From XYA12-FULL-58-9 sp001798605 (GTDB lineage Bacteria > Myxococcota > XYA12-FULL-58-9), in NCBI GenBank assembly GCA_036736205.1, contig DAINMX010000106.1, forward strand, positions 1 to 19,864: a DNA stretch of 19,864 bases, read 5' to 3'. Shown one piece after another: positions 1 through 6,871 of the stretch. The position numbers and the translations under genes were made by a program. Below the pieces are notes generated by a model. That model was not told the origin of the DNA, ran no database searches, and saw only the letters and a list, made by a program, of their open reading frames with translations. Position 1 is the first letter of the stretch; each line of letters starts with the position of its first letter.

Positions 1-16
1 TCTTTGGCATGTGTGA

Positions 17-145
17 ATCAGGCTCGCTCCGAGAGCCTTCGCCGGCATCCTTGCGGCCTTCGAGGCACGTTACGGTGCCCATCCGGCGTTGCAGCGCGTC
101 CAAAGGATCGTCACACAACAATGCCGGCGTATGGTGAAGCGATAG
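17..145 (+). other. possible 3' end of an unidentified gene
   Basis: An open frame with no start codon runs from an in-frame TGA at 14-16 to TAG at 143-145. Its product, ending in residues such as LAAFEARYGAHPALQRVQ and then a basic tail, looks protein-like, with an amphipathic helical pattern. Frame 1 is also open from the window edge to TAA at 151-153, so the true frame of any upstream gene cannot be settled. The in-frame TGA would need a frameshift or decay if this is the end of a longer gene. No family is recognised. It would converge on the minus-strand lipoprotein gene that ends at 158. Confidence 0.15.
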
Positions 146-157
146 GTAGGTAAGTAT

Positions 158-3100
158 CTATTCGCAGCTCAAGACGTGCTCGTCGTCCGAGGTACAGTTC
201 GATCGCCAGAGGGTGAGCTGCGAGCCAGTGGTCAAAACCACAGCATCGAGGTCGCCATCGCCGTCGAAGTCGCTGGGTGTGATGGCGTAGACGCGGGTTC
301 CCGGGGCGAGATTGGCAGATTTTGTCATGGTTCCGGTGCCATCGCCGGTGAACAAGTAGAGACTTCCGCCATAAGAATCTCCCGCCAAGACGTCGAGGTG
401 GCCATCGTTATTGAAGTCGGCACTCGTGCCTGCCTCGCTATAGGTTCCGACTCGATAGTCGTGGCTGGCAAAGCTGCCGTCGGTTTGGGCGATCAGGAGT
501 GCGAACCCCTCTTCGGATGCGTTGACCGAGCTTATGGAACGAATCAGAAAGATGTCGTTCTGTCCATCTTCATTGAAGTCGCCCATCTCAAATCGTCGGG
601 CTCCAAAGCCGCCATCCTGCAGAATGAGCTGTGAGGGGCCAAAGACTCTCCCTGTCGAGTTCATTTCGAGATGAACATTGCGGGTAGAAAGGATCCGATC
701 GAGCCGCCCATCCTCATTCAGATCCACGAACGCGGTGTCATCGACCTCCTGCACGAATTCACTCCAATCCGCGAACTCCATGAGCCCCGTTCCCCAGCGG
801 ATTTCTGAGCTGTCGGCCCAAGTACCTCCGGCCAAGGCCACGATGTCCTGGTGGCCATCCCCATCGATGTCCAAGACACGATGCCGACGGGCACCGATGA
901 CGCTCTCGAATAGGGGGGACATCTCGTACCCCGACGGGGTGCTGAGCAGGAATCGAAAGCGGACGTAGTAATTGGAATACTCACCCACGATCAAATCGTC
1001 CTCGCCATCACCGTTGACGTCGGCCGCATCGAAATCCTGGTAACACGGGAATCCGACAGCAAAGGTACCAGCGACGGCAAAACCACCGTCGCCGTCGTTC
1101 TGGTAGAGAAACACAGTTTCCGCACCGTCTCTGCAGTCGAGGGTTGCCAAGTCAAAAGAGGCGTCCGCGCCGAATCGGCCTGACACGATCGCATAGACGG
1201 CCTCAGCATGGGCGATCGGGGGGTCCGGCGTGAGCGAGTGATTGGCACAGGCACCCACACACGTGCCACTGGAGCAGGTCTCACTGGGGGCGCAGCCGTG
1301 GCCGCAGGATCCACAGTTTTGCTCGTCGAAGCTCAAATCGACACAATCGCTGCCACACATGGCGAAGCCGTCGAGGCAGGCGTACCCACATGCTGTGCCA
1401 TTGCACGTCGAGGTTGCATGGGGGGGCCCGTCACAGGGGCTGCAGGCGGTGCCACAATGCGCAGGGTCATTGTCTCCCACGCAAGCGCCGCTGCACAGAT
1501 GGCTGCCCGTTGGACACGCCGAGGCGACACACGTGCTACCCGAGCACGTCGTTGCGGCTGCGTTGGTGGGACAAAAGGCGCAGCCGCCGGCGCAGGGGCG
1601 ATACCCGAAATTGCATTCATAGCCGCAGGTGGTGCCATCGCAGGTCGCAGCAGAGAACATGGGCGGCTCGCAGGGCGAGCAGCTCTCCCCACAGTGCATG
1701 ATGTTGGCGTCGCTCACGCAGGTGTCGTTGCACAGGTGATATTCGGGATTACAAAAAGTTCCGCATGACGTGCCGTCGCAGGTGGCTGTGCCGTGGGGGT
1801 CCGCTGGGCAGGGGCTGCACCGGCTACCGCAGCTGTCGGTGTCGCTGTTACTCACGCATCTGCCACCGCAGTCGTGGTAGCCCGAGTTGCAGGTCGAGCC
1901 GCACGCAACTCCGTCGCAGGTGGTTGTAGCGTTGTCCTGTGCCGGGCAAGGTGAGCACCGCGCGCCGCAGGTTGCTGTGTCGTGGTTGGAAACGCAGGCA
2001 CCATCGCAGAGGTGGTAACCGGTCCCGCACTCGATCTCGCAAGATTCGTCGACGCAGATCCCCGACCCGTTCGAAACGCTCGGGCAGGGTATGCATCTTC
2101 GTCCACAGGTCTCTGCCGAGTCGTTTGCCACGCATTCCCCCGAGCACTCGTGGAAGCCGGAACGGCATTGAAATGAGCAGACAAAGGATTCACAAATGGG
2201 CTCTGCGTGAGCAAATGACGGGCATGCATGGTTGCACGCACCACAGTTGCTGGTCGTGGTGGCATCGGTACAAGTCCCGCCACACACAGCTTGCTCGTCG
2301 TTGGGACACGCCAATCGTAACGACTTCTCGGTAGTCGCGGCCCGTCCCTCCGAGTCGAGGAACCTGCCCACAAAGATCCTCGTGCCACCACCCGGACCTG
2401 TTTCAATGGGGCGCAGAGCTTGGATGGCGTTCCAGTCCACGGTGATCGTGTAGGACCCGCCGCCAACATTGACAAAATTGCCGTAGGCGGAGCCCCCAGT
2501 GTCCTCGAGCAGCCCGCCGGCCATGGTGCTGGGCTCGCTGACCCCGACGATCGCGGAGAAGACCACGGCACCGCCAGGATAGACCGTTTCAACATTGGTG
2601 GCGAAAGAAAGAATCGTGGGCGCAAGGGGATCGTTGAGCTCGCAAAGTCCCTGTGCATTGCAGGTTCCATCAATACAGTCGCCACAGGACTGGCCGCATC
2701 TCTCTTCGATGCCACATTGGCGAGTGTCGCAGTCTGGGATGCACGCAGTCGTGCACTCTGAGGTGTCGAGTTCCAAACAGCTCGACGCGCAGCGTAAGAC
2801 CCCGCCAGTGAAACCCAAGCTCTCGCACGAAGCGTCCGACAAATCCGCTCCGTCACATACCTCGGGCGATTGAATGGCTCCGTCGCCGCAGGTCAGCAGA
2901 GGCCCGCACGAGTCGGTCACGAGCTCGCATGATGAGCTGCAGCTCAGCTCACCGGGTTTGAAGCCTCTCCCTTCGCAGGTTTCGCCCCGCAGGTCGTTGC
3001 CGTCGCACGCCTCCCGGCCTTCGGCCACACCGTCACCGCAACGGGGACCGGAATCATAACCGGGATGCTCCGGCTCGTCTGCACAACCGCCCCCCAGCAC

Positions 3101-3211
3101 CAACACGAGCGGCAGGACCAGCTTCCCAAGATGCAAACATCCTTTTGGGAGTGCAAAACAGAATCGCCGGTTATGGGAGAGTCTAAATAAGAATAGCCTA
3201 TTCCTGTGCAT
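158..3211 (-). CDS. Cys-rich, FG-GAP repeat surface lipoprotein
   Basis: A 1017-residue predicted cell-surface protein with no catalytic domain that I recognise. The N-terminus has a hydrophobic stretch (KLVLPLVLVLGGGC) ending in a lipobox-like Cys. The ATG start leaves a long 45-residue leader. A TTG at 3136, just after an AAAGGA sequence, would give a more usual 18-residue signal, so the start is uncertain. Residues about 55-150 contain two CGDG...CDG..L modules resembling the DUF4215-type Cys-rich repeat. Residues about 350-640 carry at least six tandem modules of about 45 residues with a pattern like GYHLCDGACVSN..TATCG..CSPC. Residues about 690-1010 hold FG-GAP/VCBS calcium-binding loops, for example DVNGDGEDDL, DIDGDGHQD, DFNEDGQND, DFNNDGHLD and DFDGDGDLD, consistent with a beta-propeller. 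Such proteins are common in myxobacteria-like genomes and probably bind ligands or matrix outside the cell; this role is inferred. It stands alone between repeat-rich DNA and the window edge. Confidence 0.87.
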   Translation of the reverse strand: MHRNRLFLFRLSHNRRFCFALPKGCLHLGKLVLPLVLVLGGGCADEPEHPGYDSGPRCGDGVAEGREACDGNDLRGETCEGRGFKPGELSCSSSCELVTDSCGPLLTCGDGAIQSPEVCDGADLSDASCESLGFTGGVLRCASSCLELDTSECTTACIPDCDTRQCGIEERCGQSCGDCIDGTCNAQGLCELNDPLAPTILSFATNVETVYPGGAVVFSAIVGVSEPSTMAGGLLEDTGGSAYGNFVNVGGGSYTITVDWNAIQALRPIETGPGGGTRIFVGRFLDSEGRAATTEKSLRLACPNDEQAVCGGTCTDATTTSNCGACNHACPSFAHAEPICESFVCSFQCRSGFHECSGECVANDSAETCGRRCIPCPSVSNGSGICVDESCEIECGTGYHLCDGACVSNHDTATCGARCSPCPAQDNATTTCDGVACGSTCNSGYHDCGGRCVSNSDTDSCGSRCSPCPADPHGTATCDGTSCGTFCNPEYHLCNDTCVSDANIMHCGESCSPCEPPMFSAATCDGTTCGYECNFGYRPCAGGCAFCPTNAAATTCSGSTCVASACPTGSHLCSGACVGDNDPAHCGTACSPCDGPPHATSTCNGTACGYACLDGFAMCGSDCVDLSFDEQNCGSCGHGCAPSETCSSGTCVGACANHSLTPDPPIAHAEAVYAIVSGRFGADASFDLATLDCRDGAETVFLYQNDGDGGFAVAGTFAVGFPCYQDFDAADVNGDGEDDLIVGEYSNYYVRFRFLLSTPSGYEMSPLFESVIGARRHRVLDIDGDGHQDIVALAGGTWADSSEIRWGTGLMEFADWSEFVQEVDDTAFVDLNEDGRLDRILSTRNVHLEMNSTGRVFGPSQLILQDGGFGARRFEMGDFNEDGQNDIFLIRSISSVNASEEGFALLIAQTDGSFASHDYRVGTYSEAGTSADFNNDGHLDVLAGDSYGGSLYLFTGDGTGTMTKSANLAPGTRVYAITPSDFDGDGDLDAVVLTTGSQLTLWRSNCTSDDEHVLSCE

Positions 3212-3248
3212 TGTTTTTCCCCCGCAGCCCTGTTACGCGCAGCTCCAG

Positions 3249-3278
3249 CATCAAGCTCATCAAGCTCATCAAGCTTGT
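3249..3278. repeat. 9-bp tandem repeat (ATCAAGCTC x3)
   Basis: Three consecutive copies of ATCAAGCTC, the last diverging to ATCAAGCTT, are read directly in the sequence. On the minus strand this is a CTTGATGAG repeat lying 40-70 bp upstream of the lipoprotein start at 3211. It could vary in copy number and alter promoter spacing, which is inference. Confidence 0.75.
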
Positions 3279-3465
3279 CAGGCGAAAAACAACATTCGTA
3301 TTATTCATCGGGGCCTCCCACGAAAGAGCAATTGGCCTCAGTTGACCGGTCAGACCGATCAGACCAGAGATTGCAGAGCCGCAGGAGACTGCCACGGGTG
3401 CCCCGCGTCCAAAAGGACACATGTCACACGAATCGCATATTTGTGCGCGGGGCTCGAGCAGCAAC

Positions 3466-3505
3466 GGAACAAGGAACAAGGAACAAGGAACAAGGAACAA
3501 GGAAC
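3466..3505. repeat. heptanucleotide tandem repeat (GGAACAA x5)
   Basis: Five perfect copies of GGAACAA followed by GGAAC are visible. The array sits just downstream of the gene ending at 3531 and about 255 bp upstream of the lipoprotein start at 3211. Because the unit is 7 bp and the array is perfect, slipped-strand length variation is plausible. It is outside coding sequence, so it would not shift a reading frame. Confidence 0.9.
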
Positions 3506-3530
3506 GCAGTCGCCCGGACGGGGCGGTGAG

Positions 3531-3903
3531 CTACCGTGCACGCTTCACATACGAATCCGGCGGTGCATGACAGCCTTTGGCCTGCTCGAGGAGACCCTTC
3601 GCCACCCGTTCCGTTGTTGCCAGTTGGGCAACAACAAAACCCTTGGGTTTGAGTTTCGGAAAATCAGACGCCTTCAACACGAGAATTTCCAATTCACGAC
3701 ACTTGCTATCGGTTGAGATCTTGGACTTGAGCGCGCGGCCGCTCGCAACATCGCTCACCGTCCCATGGATGGCCATAAACAGCGGCTCTGGCGTCGCTTT
3801 GATCTTGCGTTCCTCCCCATGCCATTGAAGCCGTGTCACATCAAACAAATCCGCCGACTGCTCGCACTCACACATAAACCCTTGGGTGAAAAGCACCTGT
3901 TGA
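3531..3903 (-). CDS. hypothetical protein, C-terminal part (cut by assembly gap)
   Basis: About 124 residues are open from the N gap to a stop at 3531. The visible part includes QSADLFDVTRLQWHGEERK and several Cys residues, and it ends CHAPPDSYVKRAR. I recognise no family. It is probably the C-terminal part of the secreted protein whose start is at 4405, as both parts are Cys-containing, on the same strand and on either side of the gap. If it is one gene, the real gap length must be 2 modulo 3, so the 100 N is a placeholder rather than the true size. Two separate genes cannot be excluded. Confidence 0.6.
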
Positions 3904-4003
3904 NNNNNNNNNNNNNNNNNNNNNNNNNNNNNNNNNNNNNNNNNNNNNNNNNNNNNNNNNNNNNNNNNNNNNNNNNNNNNNNNNNNNNNNNNNNNNNNNN
4001 NNN
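3904..4003. other. assembly gap (100 N)
   Basis: Exactly 100 N, the usual placeholder for a scaffold gap of unknown length. It sits next to GGGAAT/GGAATT-type low-complexity DNA at about 4040-4100, which probably caused the assembly break. Any coding inference across it is unreliable. Confidence 0.98.
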
Positions 4004-4405
4004 ATCGCTGGCCAACCGAACAGGTTGGGCCATCAGTGAGCAATGTGAATTCTCAATTCCAATTTCCCATTCCCACTCCAACTCGCGCTCCCATTCCCGC
4101 ACCGGTTCCCCAGCAACGCCATCAGAGCCTTTCTCTTTCTCAGCGCGGGAAATCTCGCATCCCGGGACCCACTCGCTCACAACCTCCCCCGCATCCACAA
4201 CAACCTCGCCCTTCTTAACGAGCCGCGTTGTGATTCGACGCTCCTCTTTCTTACAGGGGTTAGCGACGACCTCCAGCACCGTGTCTTCGGTGCCTTCGGA
4301 GACAATCGGCAACCGCTTCAGGACGACAAGGTCGCCGGACGAAGGAGAATAGGGAGAATTTGCCAACGTGACACAGCAAATCAACGCCATGCATGTAGCG
4401 ATCAT
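4004..4405 (-). CDS. hypothetical secreted protein, N-terminal part (cut by assembly gap)
   Basis: The ATG at 4405 is chosen because GGAAGGA lies 8 nt upstream and because the product then begins with a typical signal peptide (MIATCMALICCVTLA). The frame is open further upstream to 4570, but that stretch overlaps the preceding gene and reads through repeat-like DNA, so it is rejected. The mature part is charged (for example RLVKKGEVVVDAGEVVSEW). Near the gap it becomes low-complexity (REWERELEWEWEIGIE), encoded by a G/A-rich hexamer-like repeat. That section may be intergenic repeat DNA read as protein. No family is recognised. It lies 86 bp downstream of the S24/S26 peptidase gene on the same strand, so it could be a late member of that operon. 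Confidence 0.55.
4038..4100. repeat. low-complexity hexamer-like repeat beside the gap
   Basis: The plus strand reads as degenerate CCATTCC/CCAATTCC units, with the minus strand as GGGAAT and GGAATT units. The unit is imperfect. It immediately precedes the N gap and resembles the repeat families at 3249-3278 and 3466-3505 in being short and intergenic-like. Confidence 0.5.
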
Positions 4406-4424
4406 GCGTAAATCCTTCCACCCT

Positions 4425-4505
4425 TTCAGATCAGAACCAACACAACCAACACGAATCAGGCGCGTCGAACTCTTCGCAGACTTCGCACGCTTCACAGACT
4501 TCGAT
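4425..4505. repeat. imperfect short repeats after the S24/S26 gene
   Basis: On the minus strand, units related to GCGAAGTCT/GTGAAGCGT and a doubled GTGTTGGTT are visible. They overlap the 3' end of the peptidase gene by a few codons and fill the 86-bp spacer to the next gene. Boundaries are approximate. Confidence 0.4.
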
Positions 4506-4857
4506 GATTCCACACTCGCCCCACCACCTTGCGTGCAATTGTCCACATCACCTTGCGCCGCGACCGCCATGGCACCTTTTCAGAGATGTCCAACCACTGA
4601 CCGTCACGAATTGCGGCCACAACTCTCCCCTCAATCTCAGAGAGTCGTCGTCGCACGGGAAGGCACATTGGCGCGTCACCACACTCCCAAAACCCACCAA
4701 ATGGATCGATCCAAACGAGGCGGTGAACAACAATGGAGGACACGACTATCATTCCTGGGCGAAGACCGTTCAAATTGGTGTGGCACAGCACCAAATCGCC
4801 GGAACGCAATGTTGGGCACATCGAGTCACCAGATGTGTTGATCCGACGCAAAGCCAT
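4492..4857 (-). CDS. S24/S26-family (signal-peptidase-like) peptidase
   Basis: A small 121-residue serine peptidase of the type I signal peptidase fold. The start is ATG 4857, with GAGG 8 nt upstream; a TTG two codons earlier is less likely. The Ser box is GDSMCPTL (Ser12). The family's second catalytic position reads VVHRLVW (His45), so His replaces the bacterial Lys as in the archaeal/ER and SipW-type enzymes. An ECGDAP box (residues 58-63) and EIEGRVVAAIRDG (74-86) complete the short core. There is no clear N-terminal membrane anchor, so it may be soluble. Stand-alone S24/S26 peptidases of this size are often found beside PqqD-like proteins and peptide-modifying radical SAM enzymes. Here it is 92 bp downstream of a methyltransferase and in the same locus as both. 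The likely role, by inference, is cleavage of the leader of the peptide encoded at 8036-8191. Confidence 0.78.
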   Translation of the reverse strand: MALRRINTSGDSMCPTLRSGDLVLCHTNLNGLRPGMIVVSSIVVHRLVWIDPFGGFWECGDAPMCLPVRRRLSEIEGRVVAAIRDGQWLDISEKVPWRSRRKVMWTIARKVVGRVWNHRSL

Positions 4858-4949
4858 GCTCAACCTCTTACCAACGATGGTTCATCGACCAGACGGAAAT
4901 GGACACATCAGGACCAGATTGATGGCTTGCCTCGTTCATCCTTCACCGC

Positions 4950-5858
4950 TCATTTATGGATTGAGCCCTCTGTTTCTGTGGCAACGCAACAATAGCCTAT
5001 GGCTGTGCAAGGTGTGAACACGACGTGAGGATAGATGCCAGCGTCGCCACACCACACAAGCCCCCGTCCAATGAGTTTGGCGAGATCTTCTATTTCATCC
5101 CGCGCAAATGAATGGGCAAACCCATACCATGACCCAAAACTCAGCCGTGCATTGTGGGCAGGAAGACGCCGCACCCTTCGAATCAACCCACCGAGAAAGC
5201 GCCCACTATGTTCGGCACGACCGGCACGACCTGGAGATCTTGATTTCGCAGCCAACCAGAAGCTCGCAAGAATTGGCCCCGCAGGAGCGAGACGCACGCA
5301 GCTACTCAACAATCGACCACGTTCATTCAAGTCGAGAACATGACTCAGGCTCCCAAAACCGAGCAGCACCGCATCATAAGTGGAGTTCGCAATCCTGGCA
5401 GCAGGATTCACGACCTCGCCATCAAGCACGGATCGACTAAGCTCTTCGTAACTCGCCACAACAACTTCGCCATTGGGCCCTAGCATCCGACGGCAACGTT
5501 CGGCGAGGTCTCGCGATGGCTCCAGCGCATCGACTTGATAACCCTGGTCACGAAGGTAGGCCACCTCGGGTCCTGAGCCGGCAGCCCCCACCAGAATTCG
5601 ACACGGCGCTGGAGGGAGTGCTGCGTCATACCATTTTCTTTCCCATTCAAAGGGTTGCTCCCTAGGTATGCGATAGCCCCCTGCCCCCAGGTCATAGAAG
5701 TCAATTGATACAGCTGACTTTTCTGCGGTTGTGAGGGCCTCATCTAGGACGCCTGCAAGCACGAATCGGGATGCACTTTGGATTCTCGACATCGCACGAT
5801 CAGCATGTGAATAGAACCGCACTCCAGCGCGAACTAACCGATGGGCACCGCTCCACAT
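4950..5858 (-). CDS. class I SAM-dependent methyltransferase
   Basis: A 302-residue protein with a Rossmann methyltransferase core. Motif I is RILVGAAGSGPE (about residues 87-98), followed by the acidic ribose-binding position in VDALEPS (Glu113) and a post-I region with the motif YDAVLLGFGSLSHV. The ATG at 5858 is chosen because AGGTG lies 6 nt upstream; a GTG three codons earlier is possible. The first 60 residues are an extra helical domain. The substrate cannot be read from the sequence. It leads a minus-strand unit with the S24/S26 peptidase and is transcribed away from the kinase/radical SAM pair, so it could methylate the modified peptide, but it may equally act on a small molecule. 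A TATAAT box about 145 bp upstream could drive it. Confidence 0.8.
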   Translation of the reverse strand: MWSGAHRLVRAGVRFYSHADRAMSRIQSASRFVLAGVLDEALTTAEKSAVSIDFYDLGAGGYRIPREQPFEWERKWYDAALPPAPCRILVGAAGSGPEVAYLRDQGYQVDALEPSRDLAERCRRMLGPNGEVVVASYEELSRSVLDGEVVNPAARIANSTYDAVLLGFGSLSHVLDLNERGRLLSSCVRLAPAGPILASFWLAAKSRSPGRAGRAEHSGRFLGGLIRRVRRLPAHNARLSFGSWYGFAHSFARDEIEDLAKLIGRGLVWCGDAGIYPHVVFTPCTAIGYCCVATETEGSIHK

Positions 5859-5960
5859 GGACAACACCTAATCGCGACTTGCGATCATTGCAAGACTGCC
5901 AACTTTCGATTGAAACCAACCTAGGACAAGGTCCAAACAGAAGACTGTATTGAACAAATT

Positions 5961-5972
5961 GCCCAATTGGGC
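5961..5972. promoter_or_regulatory. perfect 12-bp palindrome, candidate operator
   Basis: GCCCAATTGGGC is a perfect palindrome centred between the divergent units. It would lie about 25-35 nt downstream of a minus-strand start point set by the TATAAT box at 6003-6008. This position fits a repressor site, but no regulator gene is present in the window. Confidence 0.35.
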
Positions 5973-6002
5973 CCAAGACTATGGCGACGAGCCAGTTGCT
6001 GG

Positions 6003-6031
6003 ATTATATCTTCTCCGCACCGCCATGACTG
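6003..6031 (-). promoter_or_regulatory. candidate sigma70 promoter for the methyltransferase unit
   Basis: On the minus strand there is a perfect TATAAT at 6008-6003 and, with an exact 17-nt spacer, a weak -35 hexamer CAGTCA at 6031-6026 (3 of 6 matches to TTGACA). Transcription would start near 5996, giving a leader of about 140 nt before ATG 5858. Confidence 0.4.
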
Positions 6032-6058
6032 GAGGATTCTTTGAGGAAGCTGCTAACA

Positions 6059-6871
6059 ATGGAGATCGCCGATTTGCGAGTGGGCCTGGACGTGCCCGAG
6101 GCGATCGTTCCATGGCTCCAGCCCAACCTCAATGGCTTCACCTGCTCCGACCCTCAATGGCACCTCACGATCGATCCCTCGGGCGACGTTTTCAGAAGCA
6201 TGTCAATGCCACCCAGTGTCATCGAAACAAATGGAAAATGTCGACTCAATGCACCGGGCAATTTCACAGTCGAGTTGGACACGTTGAGACAATGCGGCAC
6301 CTTGCGGTTTGCCAGTCACCCCCAAGACTGGACGGATCGGCATTCACCCGCATGCCTGTTGACCGGACTCAGGGCTTTCGTCGCCACTGAGGTGTGCAGG
6401 AGCGGGGGGCTGCTTCTCCACGGTGGAGCCGTGAACGCGGGTGGATCGGCGGCCCTGTTCATAGGCAGAAGCGGTGCTGGCAAATCAACCACCTGCTCGG
6501 CTTTCGACTTAGACGACATCCTGAGTGACGAAATCATCGGTGTGACCCTCTCCAATGATGGCGCGTGGGCACATGCAACCCCCTTTTCGCTCGCGCTCGA
6601 CGGTTGGCGTCGCCAACGGAAGGTGCAACTCGGTAACGGTTTTCTGTTGGCCAAGGCCAACCACACCGCAGTCTGCCGTTTGCCGGCGGGTACAGCACTG
6701 CACACCATTATGCAATGTGTTCCCCTGCCAAGGGGCGCACCCAACCTCGAGGCCCAAGCCTTCGGGATGGCGTCAGAGCTGGCAAAACGAATCCGTTGGC
6801 ATCAACTGAGTGCGACACTCGATAAACATGACGTACGACGGCTTGTCGCCAAGACGGTGGCCGAAGCATGA
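6059..6871 (+). CDS. HPr-kinase-like P-loop protein
   Basis: A 270-residue protein with an HPr kinase/phosphorylase-like C-terminal domain. LLHGGAV (about residues 119-125) is followed by the Walker A box GRSGAGKST (136-144) and by LSDEI (155-159), in the position of the acidic 'ADD' motif of HPrK-related kinases. The N-terminal 110 residues are the poorly conserved domain that these proteins usually carry. ATG 6059 is preferred, with GAGGAAG 9 nt upstream. A TTG at 6041, preceded by GGAGG, adds six residues and cannot be excluded. HPrK-related proteins recur in peptide-modification loci with PqqD and radical SAM or lasso-type enzymes. Possible jobs are phosphorylation of the peptide or a regulatory role; the substrate is unknown. 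Its TGA overlaps the ATG of the radical SAM gene, so the two are translationally coupled. Confidence 0.8.
   Translation: MEIADLRVGLDVPEAIVPWLQPNLNGFTCSDPQWHLTIDPSGDVFRSMSMPPSVIETNGKCRLNAPGNFTVELDTLRQCGTLRFASHPQDWTDRHSPACLLTGLRAFVATEVCRSGGLLLHGGAVNAGGSAALFIGRSGAGKSTTCSAFDLDDILSDEIIGVTLSNDGAWAHATPFSLALDGWRRQRKVQLGNGFLLAKANHTAVCRLPAGTALHTIMQCVPLPRGAPNLEAQAFGMASELAKRIRWHQLSATLDKHDVRRLVAKTVAEA

Larger units (their letters stand above)
3212..3530. other. gene-free stretch with short tandem repeats
   Basis: I find no credible gene here. It lies between two minus-strand genes and should contain the promoter of the downstream lipoprotein, but I see no convincing -35/-10 pair. It holds a 9-bp tandem repeat near 3249-3278, a partial repeat of the sequence TCAGACCGA/TCAGACCAG near 3346-3368, and a heptamer array at 3466-3505. 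Confidence 0.6.
5859..6058. promoter_or_regulatory. divergent intergenic control region
   Basis: This 200-bp stretch separates the minus-strand methyltransferase/peptidase unit from the plus-strand kinase/radical SAM unit, so it must supply promoters both ways. It contains a minus-strand TATAAT box and a perfect 12-bp palindrome, listed separately. I see no convincing plus-strand promoter. A reading frame starting at TTG 5950 gives a protein-like stretch (DYGDEPVAGLYLLRTAMTGG) but runs on out of frame inside the kinase gene. Confidence 0.55.

Noticed and set aside
1852..2856. 334-codon open frame on the minus strand
   Set aside because: Another frame of the Cys-rich lipoprotein gene with an unnatural composition; the FG-GAP/Cys-rich frame is clearly the real one.
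3466..3505. Heptamer array as a possible CRISPR
   Set aside because: Units are directly abutting with no spacers.
4406..4570. N-terminal extension of the hypothetical secreted protein to 4570
   Set aside because: It overlaps the S24/S26 gene and repeat-like DNA, and it would bury the signal peptide that begins at 4405.
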